Of a DNA stretch of 64,000 bases, positions 1 to 12,600 are shown one piece after another; position 1 is the first letter of the stretch; every line of letters begins with the position of its first letter. Position numbers and translations under genes: made by a program. Source of the DNA: Takakia lepidozioides. Lineage: Eukaryota; Streptophyta; Takakiopsida; Takakiales; Takakiaceae. The stretch spans positions 18,416,001 through 18,480,000 of the forward strand of contig CM060731.1 of the NCBI GenBank assembly GCA_030704615.1, read 5' to 3'. The notes under the pieces are model-generated. The model was not told the DNA's origin. It saw only the letters and a program-made list of their open reading frames with translations, and made no database searches.

Positions 1-875
1 ATCGATACCCACGTGATAGCCACAGACTCAGAGAGATTTAAAACAAAATCTAAACTATGATTCTAATGCCTGGTATAACCCTCTAAAAGCGATGAGGTTT
101 GCCCAGAGCTGTGGACTTCCTTCATTGACATCTGTCTACATGGCCTGATTCATGAACTGTGGTGTAAATCACAACTTCATGGGTCCTTGCTAACACCTCT
201 ATTCAAATACAATTCAGGCCTTGACATAAAGTCAAACAGATAGACAGTTCAAAGAGTGCATGGTGTGGATCAAATCACTTCAGAGCGGCTACAAAGCAAG
301 AGAGCCAGAAGTATGGAAAACGTACAACAGTTCTACTCATCTGCCATCGAGAACGAGTGTGCGTGAGGGCTTCCTCGGTCGATTCTGCAAATTGGCCTGC
401 CACCAACACCCAATGTGCAATGATGAATACTCTATTCCCCTCAATTCAAACCATTAGGGTCTCCAGAGGTGAAAATGAGACATAACCTTACACAAGAATC
501 CACATCTTTAGTTAGATGGAGGCAAACCCTGTCTGGTAAACAATACTTGATGGTTTGCACATTGTATCATACTGCAACGGCAGCAACAGACACGAGAATT
601 GGTCCTTTTCAAAGCACTCTCCCTGGGCCTGTGTGTGATGCATATTTTAACAACCCCCAGTCATCCCACCCTCCATTCAAACATCACAGAACACCTTGCA
701 AAAGCATGCCCCTGACTGCACACTCCCTCTTTGGCCCATTGGCCTTTGGAGGGACAATATGCAGTGCCTTTCTTTCTGTCTGTGTAAACTATTTCTGGTA
801 TTCTAAGAAAAAGTCTACTGTTGGCCCTACTCTTACGACTTCATGTTGTACTTAGCAAGTAGCACTTTGCACTGT
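1..875. other. Intergenic or intronic sequence, nothing recognised
   Basis: I see no protein family, RNA gene or repeat here. Open frames of 65 and 128 codons on the plus strand (260-457, 469-855) lack any recognisable motif. The hydrolase gene to the right is transcribed leftward and its last exons are unresolved, so this stretch may be its 3' part. Confidence 0.4.
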
Positions 876-1239
876 TCAGGAGCATGAATAACACCAATAG
901 TTGAGGAGTACCATCCGGGCAAGGGCCACTTGCAGGAGAAGAACCAACACGTACAGTGGGTCGAAGTGGGCGCACAGCCCCCATAATCTCATACAGTACA
1001 TCCTGCAAGCCCAAATAACTGCAGTCCTTAAGTTCATTATTTTTGACAAGAGATACATTGCTGCACCTGAGGAATGCCTAGTTGGGACGGGAGAAAAGGG
1101 CAAAAGGGAAGGGAAGAGAGCAGAACAGGGGCCACTACCACCAGAGAAGGCACAGATTGATCTGGTCTTTCAGACCTTTCAACAAAAAGTCGGGAGAGGA
1201 GAGAAAGGAAGGATGAAGGGCAAAGAGAAACAGACAAAC

Positions 1240-4200
1240 CTCATCAACATCCTCATCAATTTCCAAACTGTCTTCATAGTAAACTGGTTCAGTGGCCTCC
1301 ATGGCAAGTGGCTCCTCAGGTGGGCGAAGCACATTGTAGAAGAAAATGGTGATGGAGTCATAGTAGAACTGTGGGCGTGGTGAGTTATGATCGCCTTCAA
1401 ACTTTATCATGTTTTTGTCCCCCTGCACCCCAACAACCAGCTTGCTATGATCGGATCTCGATCGAACCGTATTATCTTCTTGATTGATTTTGCTGCAGAG
1501 CTCAAGCAGGGACAAAGAAGAGATGGCTGCACCTCTCGCACTACGATTATGGAGGGAGAGTGAGGAAGGGACACAGATTATTAATGATTTGCAGTCGTTA
1601 TCAGCAGGCATGAGGAAATGGGACGCAACCTACTGCATAAGCCTTGCAGATGCGATCTGAGTGGTGCGGTTGGATGAATATGTCCTCCGTCCCGTGGCCA
1701 AACAGAGCGGGAATAAACGACTTAGTCGCCACCTGAAAGTAGGTAACAGAAAACACACCCTTATTTCCTACATCATGAAATCATCCAATTAAAAAACAGG
1801 TTCAGCTTTTGGAAGCTGGTCAGAAATTTATTTAAGCAACAATAAAGGGATCATCCAATCTAAACGGATCTTGCACATTCTGACAAGGAAAGCAAGAGTT
1901 CAAGAAGGAATAAGAGAAAGGCCACAGCTAATGAGCTTGGTAAGATTGGTGATAGTAAATAACCTGAGTAGTGTCCAGGTCCATGAGATCAAATTGAGCC
2001 TTCTTTTGTATCACCTTTCGCATATACTGGACAGCTACCTTCACCTGCCCCATTTTCAAGATGAACACAAGGGGACCAACTGTTTAATTCAACACACAGC
2101 CAGTCATTCATATTGCTCGTAGTGAGGTAAGATTGAAAATATGCTGCTCTCCACTTGTTCATGGCAGTTGTTGCAGCACAAAGGCAATAATGGCTGATAG
2201 TGCAAAGCTAGGTTTGTTGGATTCGTGGGGCTTTCCATACTCATGCTAGCAGTGCTTGTTCACCTGTTTTCCTTCTCTTACAGGGACTCTAGCACTTGAA
2301 ACAACATAATAAATTTCAATGACGATCAATGAACATTCCTCTGGGGACTCATGTGAAGCTGAAATCAAATAGAAATGTAAACTTGATGTACTCCAATTTA
2401 CAAGCTTATAGTATTCCAGGTTTTCTTCCACCAGTATTTGAACATTCTTGACATAACTGTGTTGTCAACCTCTTGCTCATGGACAGCGCAACCCCAAAAA
2501 ATCCCATCAAACAAAACACTATATTGGACCTGGATGCTCTTCACACATCCAGTCAGACCATGTACTAGAAAATGCTGCAATGTGGAAAGGTTCATGGCTG
2601 TTGCCTGCTATTATTCAAGAAAAGCAATACGCTCCTCTATTGTACAAACCAATCAAGGTCAGACAGATCTACTGGCAACAGTTTCCACGACTCTGTTGCA
2701 TGTTCATGTTCAGCTTGACACATCCAATCCTGACTTGCTTGAGTACTTGAGCAGGGAAAAATACCGTGAACTTTGGAAGACGGATCTTGTAGACATCAAC
2801 AAGTTCCATCATAAGATCATTGAGATTGGAGAAGGGGCTGTCCAACACCATGCCGGCTATAGATGGATCCTGAGCTCCATACATTAGACTGTTCCAAGTT
2901 CCGCACAGAGACACCAAGAAATCTGTGTAAATTTTTGCCTTTCAACACTTTGCCAACTGGATGCTCTCAAAACTTTGCAACAGCCAAAACACCTACTGAA
3001 GCAAGAAATAGCTGCCAGCAAAGTTGATGAATTTAGAACTCCTGAAAAATCGGACATCATAGTCCCCTCATAACAACAAAATCCCCATATGAAATATACT
3101 CAACCAAGGACTTGGCTCCCTCTGTCTTAGTGTTCTGTGTGTGTTGGACTGCTGACTATTTATCTGAAGCCAATGGCTCCGACATGGCATATATGGGAAC
3201 CATGCTCTCCTTAGTGGATGAGCTAATTCGGAAATAATGCAGGTCTGTTTGAAGTCTCCAGTTTCTCCCAGCACCTGTTTCTAGGTGTTTGTCTGTATTC
3301 AATCACTCAAACAGACTTATCACCCATTCACACAAAATAGTACTGCTCAGCATTGGATAACTGTGTCACTCACCTAGTAACAGCTCCCATGGAGCGACCC
3401 CAGAGACCGATGCGTGAAACTTGCTTATCAGTCCGTAGATAAGATACAACTGCCTTCAAATCATCCATCTAGACACATACAGAATGAAAGGTTTCAGCAC
3501 AGGTATACATGCAATTTGAGCACTAAGGCAGCCATGGGCAGATCAAAAGTGGAAACTGAGTCATGGTCATCATAAACCACAGATGACCAGAGCAGCCATA
3601 AAACGTGAGGTCTTTAATTGCTCTAGGAGGTAGCCAGTAATGTCTCCACAATTCCGTAAGACACAGATCAGGTGAACAAGACTCACTTGGGTGATAGAAA
3701 ACTTTCAGAATATAGTGTGCAAGACACATTGTAGCTAACAATGGAACTTCAGATAGGTCCACTGCAACTTCTCTAGTTCTCAATGTACTTCAACAAATGG
3801 AACACAAATAGGTACTCTGAGAGTGTAAGGTTTTCTTGGACATCACTGACAGCCACAGACTCTTCTTTGCAGTAACATCACAACTGATGACGTGTGATTT
3901 TCAGTTTCTTGACAACATGCAGAGTAGGCAGAGGAGCCATTTTACCTCATTCCAGCCCAGGCTCACATAATCACCATCAGAGAGACCGGAGCCTGAGAAG
4001 TCGAGTGTAAAAACAGTGATGTTGGACGGGAGTAATATTATAGCTGCTTCATTTGCGTCTGCCCGACACCCACTGCAGCCATTCATACATCATATCATTG
4101 ACATAGCATTCTAGTTGTGGTTCGGCCCTCTAGTTTAGCAGACCATGTAGTAGTGGAAGACAACGAAATTATTCATATTTGGAATGACAGACTCAGGAAA

Positions 4201-6846
4201 CATTCCATGAACTATCCCGTTCTTAATACTGCACCAAACATTTTAGTCCCAAAGGTGAGGAGTTCAGATCCCATTTCCCCCTTTAGGGCAGCCTGCCATT
4301 TAAACCGACCCATGTCTGACATCAGCCCATGCTGGCATCAGCCAAGGTTCAAAAAAGGTGAAACCAACCCCTCATCAGCCACCACGCCTTATTCTGCGGA
4401 GGTTTGGCTGGAATGACCCATGAACAGGTCACGAGCACATGGGCAAGCAGGCTTCCAACCCGATTACCCCCTACGTGATGTCAGAAAACGGGCTGACCCG
4501 TTAAGTGGCCCTAAAGACATGGTGGCCTTTTCTCTCAAACAGACATCATGCAACAGAAGTGCAATGTCAGTTGACAGCCCTCCCTTATGAAAAAAGATTT
4601 GGGGCCTAGTGGGCAATCTCTGCTAAGAGGCTTGCCTTAAGCCTATCCACCAGATGTAGCAAGAAGCGAAAAGATAAATCTCAGTGGGAAGTCTCTTCAA
4701 TTTGACTTCAGAATAGCCCTCATACATGGATTGTCCCACTGTAAATCATCAACAGCTCGCTTCAGGATTAAATTAGCCACAGGAGAATTCCAGGTCATGT
4801 AGAGAGTTCCCTTGCCTATTAACAAGAGAACAAGAAAACAAGTGTTATTGGTGTCAACGTAATTTCACCCTAATATGGAAACTTGAAAATTGCTCACACT
4901 CGCAAGTTTTCACATCTCCCTGTTGCCTCCACTGCTTCATGGCAAGGAACTGAGTCAAATGTTGCTAGGTGAAATCCTAGAGGGTCAGGTTCAGGAGTAA
5001 AGCTACTCTAGGACAATCAAACAATATCTTCAGGAGCCCCTAAGCACACCACAGACCTGACAAAAACTAAAGATTACCTGTTACCATGGCAGTAGACGAC
5101 ACAAGGGAGGGGCGTATCGTCTGGCAACGGGTGAGGCATGTAGTGGCTGCATTGCAACACGTGGCCTCTGCTATTTGTCACCTGCATGCCACTCCAACAT
5201 TGATATTGAGCAGCTGCAGCTAGACCTCTTTCGCACTCACACACATTCAATCGTGATCTAGCATGTGCAACTATATCTTTCTCATCAATGATCTTCATCT
5301 AACAAGCCAACTGTGAGAAGGGAAAATTGTGTGAACGCTCCATTGATGATTTTGCTGCTCTGTGCAGTGACTAGCTCCAAGGACATCCTCATACTGAAAC
5401 TGTGCTAGGATTTGTAATCAGCTAGTAGTTGTCGGTCGATCTCCAGTCTTGAAATGCGGTATTTATTTTCTACAACAATGGTGGCCCCAAGTTTATGTAG
5501 CGGTACCGGAGAGCCTTGGACACCTGAATGCCTGTAAATATTGAACCTACTTCACCAATATAGGATGACCTTTGCACAAGTGGTTGAGGTTCATCTGTCT
5601 GCATTGTTGTAGTCGCCACCATATATTACTTGTTCCCCAACTATTTCCCAAGGAATCCCAGGCACCAGTGGTCCAACCTCACCCTCATTCATGGAGAAAA
5701 CACACGTGGAAATTTTTCCCTAAAGTGTCGAAGTTCCACCATAGACTGAGCATTCATTTTGCATTGCAACACTCCTGCACTATCTTCAAACTTCCCACTT
5801 CTCAGCCAAGGAACCAATCTTGAAGGCCTTGCAGCTGAGGGATCAGCATTTAATCTGGGGTGTCTGCCATTGACATGGAAACTAAACCTCAGAACATTTG
5901 GACTGAGAGAAACCAAAATCCTAGCATAGTGACCATGACTGTGAGATAACTAGAAGGCTTGCCTCAAGGTCTCTGCGCATGTATCTTCGTCCCTTTAGAA
6001 GAAACTCCTGCTCCAGCAAATCCTGTGAAGGACTGTAGTCCGCTCTGCAATAGTCAGGACAAACCATCACTTCATCAAACTCTGTCTGTTTTCTTGGCCC
6101 TGTGTGTCTCCTTCTCTTTGGTACCTCCTTCTATCTCCTGTGTCCAAATTTGGAAAATAGAGTCCAAAAGGAAAAACGGGAGAGAAAAGTCATTATTTGC
6201 TCGCTTCCAAGGTTCCCTACTGTCAAACTGCCTGCATCCAAGCCAAATGTCCAGAGGCAAGGAAAATAAAGCATTCTTATACAATTGGTGCAAAATGCTA
6301 ATAAATTTAGAAGATCTCGCCCATACACAATGCCACATACACTAGTTATGCCTTTTGAGCTTGAAGTGCTTGCTAAAAATTTCTGTGTATGCAGCCAAAC
6401 TGCATTCAGCTGTGAAGGATCCATGAGACAGGTAAACCATCTGTGATTTCTTGGCACTTAGTTCAACTCATACAAACATGATGTGACCAAACAGGCAACT
6501 CGGAGACAAAACAGAGAGATTTGAATATGCGAGCAAAAGCTGAGCACAATGCACATGCAGGTGGAACAAGGCTGTGATAAAGTGTATGAGAGATAATAAG
6601 AGAAGAGTGAGTTGACACACACAACGCACACACACGGGGGAGAGAGAGAATATTGAAAGATTATTGCATAAAGGAAAGACAGATATAAGAAAGATATTAA
6701 GCATTTCACATGTAACATTGAGAGGGGAGCGGTGCAACGGGCAGAGAGGTAGCGAAGAAAGAGAGGAAGTCGCTCAAACAGTGAAGGAAAATGGAATAGT
6801 GAACAAACCGCGGTGGGCGGATCACGAAGTTCACCAACTGCTCCAT
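1240..6846 (-). CDS. Alpha/beta-hydrolase family protein, nine exons resolved
   Basis: Predicted serine hydrolase of the plant alpha/beta-hydrolase family that, as I recall, includes Arabidopsis At3g23540; substrate unknown. Exons from the start codon are 6846-6809, 6044-5963, 5181-5078, 4072-3946, 3468-3374, 2888-2765, 2044-1964, 1732-1634 and 1422-1240. Their phases agree throughout and give 311 codons. The protein starts MEQLVNFVIRPPRADY. The nucleophile elbow GRSMG places Ser near residue 143; the family pattern suggests Asp near 234 (GHGTED) and His near 262 (FEGDHNSPRP). An ATG one codon upstream (6849) is also in frame. The second intron appears to use a GC donor (GAG|GCAAGC). Relatives have a longer acidic C-terminal tail, which I could not locate; frame stays open past 1240 only into a likely intron. 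Family assignment is firm; activity is inferred from motifs. Confidence 0.85.
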
Positions 6847-6849
6847 CAT

Positions 6850-8200
6850 CCTCCGCCAATACAACATTCAATATGAAGCCTTCTCCCTCACCCTCTCCTG
6901 ATGATATGTATTTACACTCATCAAAGGCGAGGCCTCCAGTGAGGCTGCGACCTAACTCATCCCACTTCCATCGTCCCTTGGTGACTCTTGATCAGAATCA
7001 GCCGAACTGGCCATGTCTCCCTCCCTAGATTATCTATACCATCCCTGTATAAAATGCAGATCATAGACCAAATTTGATCCAGGTTACTATTCCATTGGCA
7101 ATCCCACTGCCTATGGCTCCAACACTGTATCCGGGAAATCACAGCAAACAACAGCGCATTGCGTTTCCTTTTCTGGAATCTCCAACCCTAGCCTCCCAAA
7201 ACTCCAACCTTGTCACGCACTGTCACTCTCAGTTCTCTCCTTCAACTCGCTCACCCTTACTGAAACCGCTCTCTAAGCATTCCAGATGCTCCAACTCGTA
7301 ATATCCTCATCCTCTCCGCCTTCTCCAAACCTCCCTCCCTCCCCCGCCTACCCTCGACTCCCCCACTCCCTTCCACTCCTCAGTTTGTTAATCCCTCTTT
7401 CTCCTCCCTCTCTCCCCCTCTCTCACTTGTTCCTCTTCCAACACTTGCACCTGTCCTCCTTCAATCTACAACGCAGTGCGCATCACCACCAATCCAACTC
7501 GCTCCCCGAGCACGCAGCAAACACACACACAATCTGACATACTTGCACAGACCGGGCAGGGCGCTGCCAAGGCTGGCGTGCGCTCGACGAGTGGGAGCCA
7601 TGGGGACAACGGGAAATAAGCCAGCCTTGGCGAAACCCTGGCGAAGCCCCGGCGAGCTGGCGACAGCGTTTCATTTCCAGGCTGGCGAAACCCAGCTCAC
7701 CTGCGGCAAAAGCCTGCCCGACGTCAGGCCCCGGATTCCACACCGTCACCACATTCCCATTTTTTTATTTTTTAACAAATCAATAGGTAGCATAAATTCT
7801 ATCTAAAATTAAAAAACACGCCTCGCCGGGAAAGAAAACGATAATCTCATCCCGACAACTTGACGCACCAATGCAAAGGATCGCACGAGTGGACGAAAAG
7901 GTCCGTAGGATGGATGAACAGCGCTCCTGGGTGGATGAGGCTCAGGCGTGGCTAGTGGCTACACGCAACCCACCAGTGTGGCGACAGCGACCGACCGGGG
8001 TTGACCGCAAGACGTACATACTCGTAAAATAGTTGATGAGCCCTTAATTAGCCCCATTGGTTCTTAGTGTCTCCGAAGTAGGATCCTGAAATGCATTAGT
8101 TGATGGTACGTTAGGCGGCACATGTTGGGCTCTATTATTACAGCATCAACTACAAAGTCAACAATTAATATACAGACTTTTATGGTTCCAGTATGGCCAA
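6850..8200. other. Upstream region of the hydrolase gene with CT-rich and GC-rich blocks
   Basis: This stretch probably holds the promoter and 5' untranslated region of the minus-strand hydrolase gene. It contains a C/T-rich tract at about 7310-7470 and a GC-rich block at 7550-7740 in which TGGCGAAACCC-like words recur (near 7627, 7640 and 7682). I see no convincing coding sequence on either strand. Confidence 0.35.
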
Positions 8201-8220
8201 CCACTAGTCGGACTACTAGT

Positions 8221-8384
8221 CGGTACGGTGGCTCCAGTGGATAGTGTTGCACGGCAAGCCATTCAGGTGATCTGGGGCTCGATTCCTGCTAGGGAAGATA
8301 TTGTCGGGCTTAGGGTCTAGGGATCGGTGCCTCCTGGCATGGCTTTCACTTTAAGGAATAAACAAAGAAAAAACAAAGATAAAA
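8221..8384 (+). mobile_element. tRNA-derived SINE-like unit 1
   Basis: A polymerase III type internal promoter is visible: a box-A-like TGGCTCCAGTGG at 8229-8240 and a box-B-like GGGCTCGATTCC at 8275-8286, 46 bases apart from start to start as in tRNA genes. The unit ends in an A-rich tail at about 8351-8384. The head does not fold as a clean tRNA. I could not define a target-site duplication. Confidence 0.45.
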
Positions 8385-8409
8385 GCCATTCTCGGAAAAT
8401 ATACCAACA

Positions 8410-8709
8410 GTCAGTAGCTCAGTTGGTTAAGTGCACTGAGTGCTACCCAGACGATTCTGGGGTCAAATCTTGCTACTGACTGGTGTGGTATGGTTCCTGG
8501 GGTGGTGCCCCATTCCTACGCCTCATGGCGGGTTACTGTGAAAGAGGTTATTTTCTCCTCTCACTAGCAAGGGCCCGATTACTACCAGGCAGGGCCCACT
8601 TTGTTAGCTTCATGGCTTCATTTGCAAGGTTATTGTCTCCTTGCCTTACTAATTTTTTCTGGTCGGTCCTTTACCCAAAAATAATAATCATAATAACAAT
8701 AATAATAAT
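8410..8709 (+). mobile_element. tRNA-derived SINE with TAA-type tail
   Basis: Positions 8410-8480 form a 71-base tRNA-like head. Its first seven bases (GTCAGTA) pair perfectly with its last seven (TACTGAC); a box A-like TAGCTCAGTTGGTTAAGTGC and a box B-like GGGTCAAATCTTGC are present. The D-stem has a mismatch and the T-stem pairs poorly, so this is not a working tRNA. A 200-base unrelated body follows, and the unit ends in an AAT/TAA simple repeat at about 8682-8709. Head, body and simple tail are the layout of a SINE. No clear target-site duplication was found. Confidence 0.6.
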
Positions 8710-9680
8710 GTGGGGTATGTTTGTGGGCATTTACTAGATCCATTGGGATGATGTAGTGTTCTTTTTTACTGGCGAAAAATCGCCAGATTTCGACTTGGAG
8801 AAGGGTCAGCTACTTGTACAAAGGAATTAATGGGGATAAAATCCAAAAGTTTCGCCAAAAAGCGCCAGTTGAATATCAGGAGCCTAATATTGCTGACGTG
8901 GACTAGTTGATATGTGCCACCTGGAATATAGCCGCTTTTCTAACCCTGTCACCTCGTTATGCTCGCCACATGGGCACTGGATAGAACTTCACATGTGGGC
9001 CCGCCTGCGATTTCGGAAAAATAAAAGATAACACACTATTACTAACAGAAAGTATATTTACAGAACATAAAACGAAATTTGCCACGTTGACCTAGTCAAC
9101 CTTGGATCCCTGCAATTCCAGTCAAATGGGACATGGAATAAATTGGCAAAGATGCACGAATATCGAGTCCCGTGATGACTAGTTCTACTTAATCACTGAC
9201 GGATGGGAAATGATAATCGCGCTACAAACAGGATTCTTATGGATGAAAAGAAAAATCATCCATCCTATGACTTGTGTTCTGAGAGCGAGGACCAACACAC
9301 AACTGCCACGTGTAGGGTGGAAAGGTCAAATCCCAGATGAACTTGGTCTTGTTAGGCGGTGTAGCAGAGAATGTCTAAAAACAGATGTCTGGCTATGCAG
9401 AGCTTGATTCCAGAGTTTGCCTCCTGCAACAAAGTTTGAGCTCTGCCTCAATGGAATCTTGTGCAAGTCGATAGAATTTGCTGAGGATGGCAGTTGCATT
9501 GTCACTGTAAAAAGTAGTGAGAGAGCATATGTACTTCCAACGGTGCTTCCTACAATCTTTGTCACCTTCAGCATTTTCTGTGAGGGCACAAAAGCCTGCC
9601 TAGAAGAATGGTATCAATCCATTTTACACAAGTAACCCCAACACTACAGGAAGTAGACAGCTGCAATAAAGAAAATGTTT
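8710..9680. other. Intergenic region with possible decayed hAT-like element
   Basis: Sequence at 8769-8794, including CGCCAGATTTCGAC (8781-8794), matches the left end of the hAT-like MITE at 26523-26770. A possible right end near 9035 (AACACACTA) roughly mirrors the TAGTGTTCTTTTTTA start at about 8754. No target duplication is visible. The rest, up to the ELP1 stop codon, shows no gene. Confidence 0.3.
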
Positions 9681-12600
9681 CTACTTCTTGTAGTCAGCTG
9701 CAGCCAACGGAGCCTCTAGAACTTTGAGTTTCCAAGCTGCCTCGTGCCCCCTTCTCATGGACACCCCCCTTTCCACAGCCTCGCCCGTACTTGCTTCTTC
9801 TTTCATGCTGTCTTGTGCTGACTGTTGAGTAGATTGAAACTGGGAGAGAGAGTGCTGCAGGCGCTGCGCAAGGTCTGGGTGCCCGAGAAGAAGTAACACC
9901 GTTAACAAGCGGTTTACCTCCTCTACAATCCGTGTGTTCACTGCCATACCCTGGACATGCTCCCCAAGAGCCAGCTCTTCTCCAGGACTGCAAGTGATCA
10001 CCCCACAAGTGATCACTCTAATTTCCTATTGGGAAATGGCTGGAAAAAATGTGTTCCACATATACTCAATCAAGAACAGACGAAAGCATCTGCTAAAACA
10101 CGACTCAGTTCATGGCATTCTTTTGTTTATGGTCTTGCACCAGGGTTATGGGGTCAAACATGCAACATGTTTCCTACACCTGAAACTCCAAATCTAAGCC
10201 ACCTGTAAAAGAAGCCTTGTAGTCCTTGAACAACGTAGAATTCCCAACCAAAGCAATATTTTCTGGCTAGTGAGTTCACTCAAAGGGACAAAAGTAGATT
10301 TTGGTAAGTCACTGCCTTGAAATGTGGACAACAGGAGTATATGTAAAAGACTTTCATAGGGTGTCTAGCCTTGGTTTTAAACTGCAAGTGTTCCCACGTT
10401 CCAAGCACCTACTAGACAAAACAGAACAGAGCTGATCCCAAATACCAACAATCTCCACATGACTCACCTCGTCACTATACAGGGTGAGGTGCATATCTGG
10501 ATGTGAAGATACAACTGCACACTAAAAGGCTACAATCCATCCTGAACACATGATTGTGATAGCTGCGGATAACAAAACACCCACCTGCCCGCACGAATTC
10601 TGCCTCCACGGGCCTGTTGTTTTGCCTGTGACCGAGTACTGCGCTTTCCCCCCCTCTTTGACTCTATACTCATGCTAGTTGGAGCTGTGGATCTGGAGGC
10701 ACCAAGCAAGCCTATCATCAGAATCAGCAACGGGCATTGTACACGGCATGAAAAGATTATGGTAGCAATTGAATCATCTATGTGAGTACAAAGTTACAAG
10801 TCCATACGGACCTATCGAGAACAATGGAACAATACTAAACAACAAAAGAAGAAGAAATGACTGCAGCCTTGAATCAATGATAACATACAATAATTTGAGT
10901 CACCTTAACCAAACAAGCAACTAAAAGCAATCCTACAAACCAAGCCTGAATGAGTTTCATGAGCACAATCAGATGGGATAGAACTTAAGGGTTTATACAT
11001 TGAGGGGAGGAGGAAAACAAAAGAGGAAGGGAAGCAAGCAGCACCCGCGAGTGTAAGCACTCATGCTGCTGACGTGGCTACTAGTCTCAGAGGAGGTATC
11101 ATCGTCAGAGGGTTGGTGCAAATCTCCATCTGCCTCTGCCTTTAGCTTTGCTGTCAACAGCAGTCTTCGGTGTCGGACAGCCAAATAGCGTGCGTGATAC
11201 TTGCCTACCTTTTCCAACCCCTCAGTGTACTCTCCGATGAGACTAGTTGCACACTCAAGTGCAGCTGGCTCAATAAAAGAGGCTACCAGCTCATTGCGTT
11301 CATACAATGAGGCCACACGGATTGCCTCTAGCCACTCGTGTGCTTCCACCAAGGCCTGCACACCAACATCAATGTCATGGCTGTACTCTAGTGCCACCCG
11401 GGCTGCCTCGGCAGGCCGGCTCATGGCTTGGAGCTCTTCAACTAAGTCACTAGCAAGTCTTGCCCTGTCCTCCACTGAAAGCTGTAACTGGCCAGCTACA
11501 GTCATTACCCCCTGCCAGAGCCCAGCAGCTCGATAGGCAGCCATGGCTTTGTGAAGCTGTGAGCAAGCACAGAATGCAGCAGCAGCATCCTCGAAGTTTT
11601 CCTGGGCCATGAGATGATCCCCCCAGGCCTCCCTTATTGCTTCCCTGTTCCTGGAATCTCGGAACACCTGTACGCCAAGGGAGAAAAGTTCTGCATGATT
11701 CTTCATAAGTTCCAAACAGTCACCAAAATGTGTTTGCCCTGCTATTGCAAGATTTTGCAACGCAAGCTCATAGCGTTGTAACCTACAGTCGATGGAATAT
11801 CGCATCATATGTGCTGGCATTTCCTCAAGCTCCTTCAGAAGTGGTAGGAATTCCTTAGGGTCTCTCTGAGAATGGGAGGCCACCATAGCTGCAAGATGTA
11901 AATCATATAAGCCCAGAGCCTCCTTAAAGACTACCTCAGCATCTGACAGCCAAAGTAGGTGCTTCAATGCCCCCTCAGCACTCAACTTCAAATTCTTTGA
12001 TTCCCCCTCCACTAGCTGGTCAACTGCATCGAGTTCCACAGCATTTTCACCTAGTAATTCTGACTCACGTAGACGTTTAATTCGATGGAGGGCTTCTGTC
12101 AATTCTGGTGGTTGACATTTTGCAAGAGTGGCCAAAATGCACAGCTCTTTGCCTGGGCCATCCACCGCCTCTTTCTCGAGAGCTGCCCTCAAGGCACCCA
12201 AAACACCTTGCACCTTATTGGCAAGGGGAGTGCCACTGAAACCTGTCAAAGCAGGACCAGTTATAATGCCAAGATCTGTTGATTTGGTTCCCTCAGTATA
12301 GCTTGGCAGAAGGTTTGCATAAGCTGTGTCCATAATGTTATCTCCATTAAGGGCATATACCAATTCGGTGATGTGGCTAAGCTTGCCTACTTGCTTTACA
12401 AACTGGGGAGCCATGGTGCAGAAATGCTGCCAACCCCCATAGTCCACAATCACGTTGAGATTTATGTGGTGTCTCCTTGCCAACCCCATGGCATCATGAT
12501 AGCTGCCATGCCTGAGAGCTGCAGCAATTGCCCCCAGAACTAGTACTCGTGGATATATGGTCTCCAAGTTCCCACGGATTGTCTGCATAATTACAGCCAC

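Noticed and set aside
7286-7806. Proline-rich and GC-rich plus-strand frames
   Set aside because: They translate a C/T tract and a TGGCGAAACCC-rich block and show no family motif; more likely upstream or repeat sequence.
8410-8480. A functional tRNA gene
   Set aside because: The acceptor stem is perfect but the D-stem has a mismatch, the T-stem pairs poorly and a SINE-like body with a simple tail follows directly.
9694-10008. Second minus-strand frame over the last ELP1 exon
   Set aside because: It overlaps the ELP1 C-terminus in another frame; only the ELP1 frame fits the splice phase.
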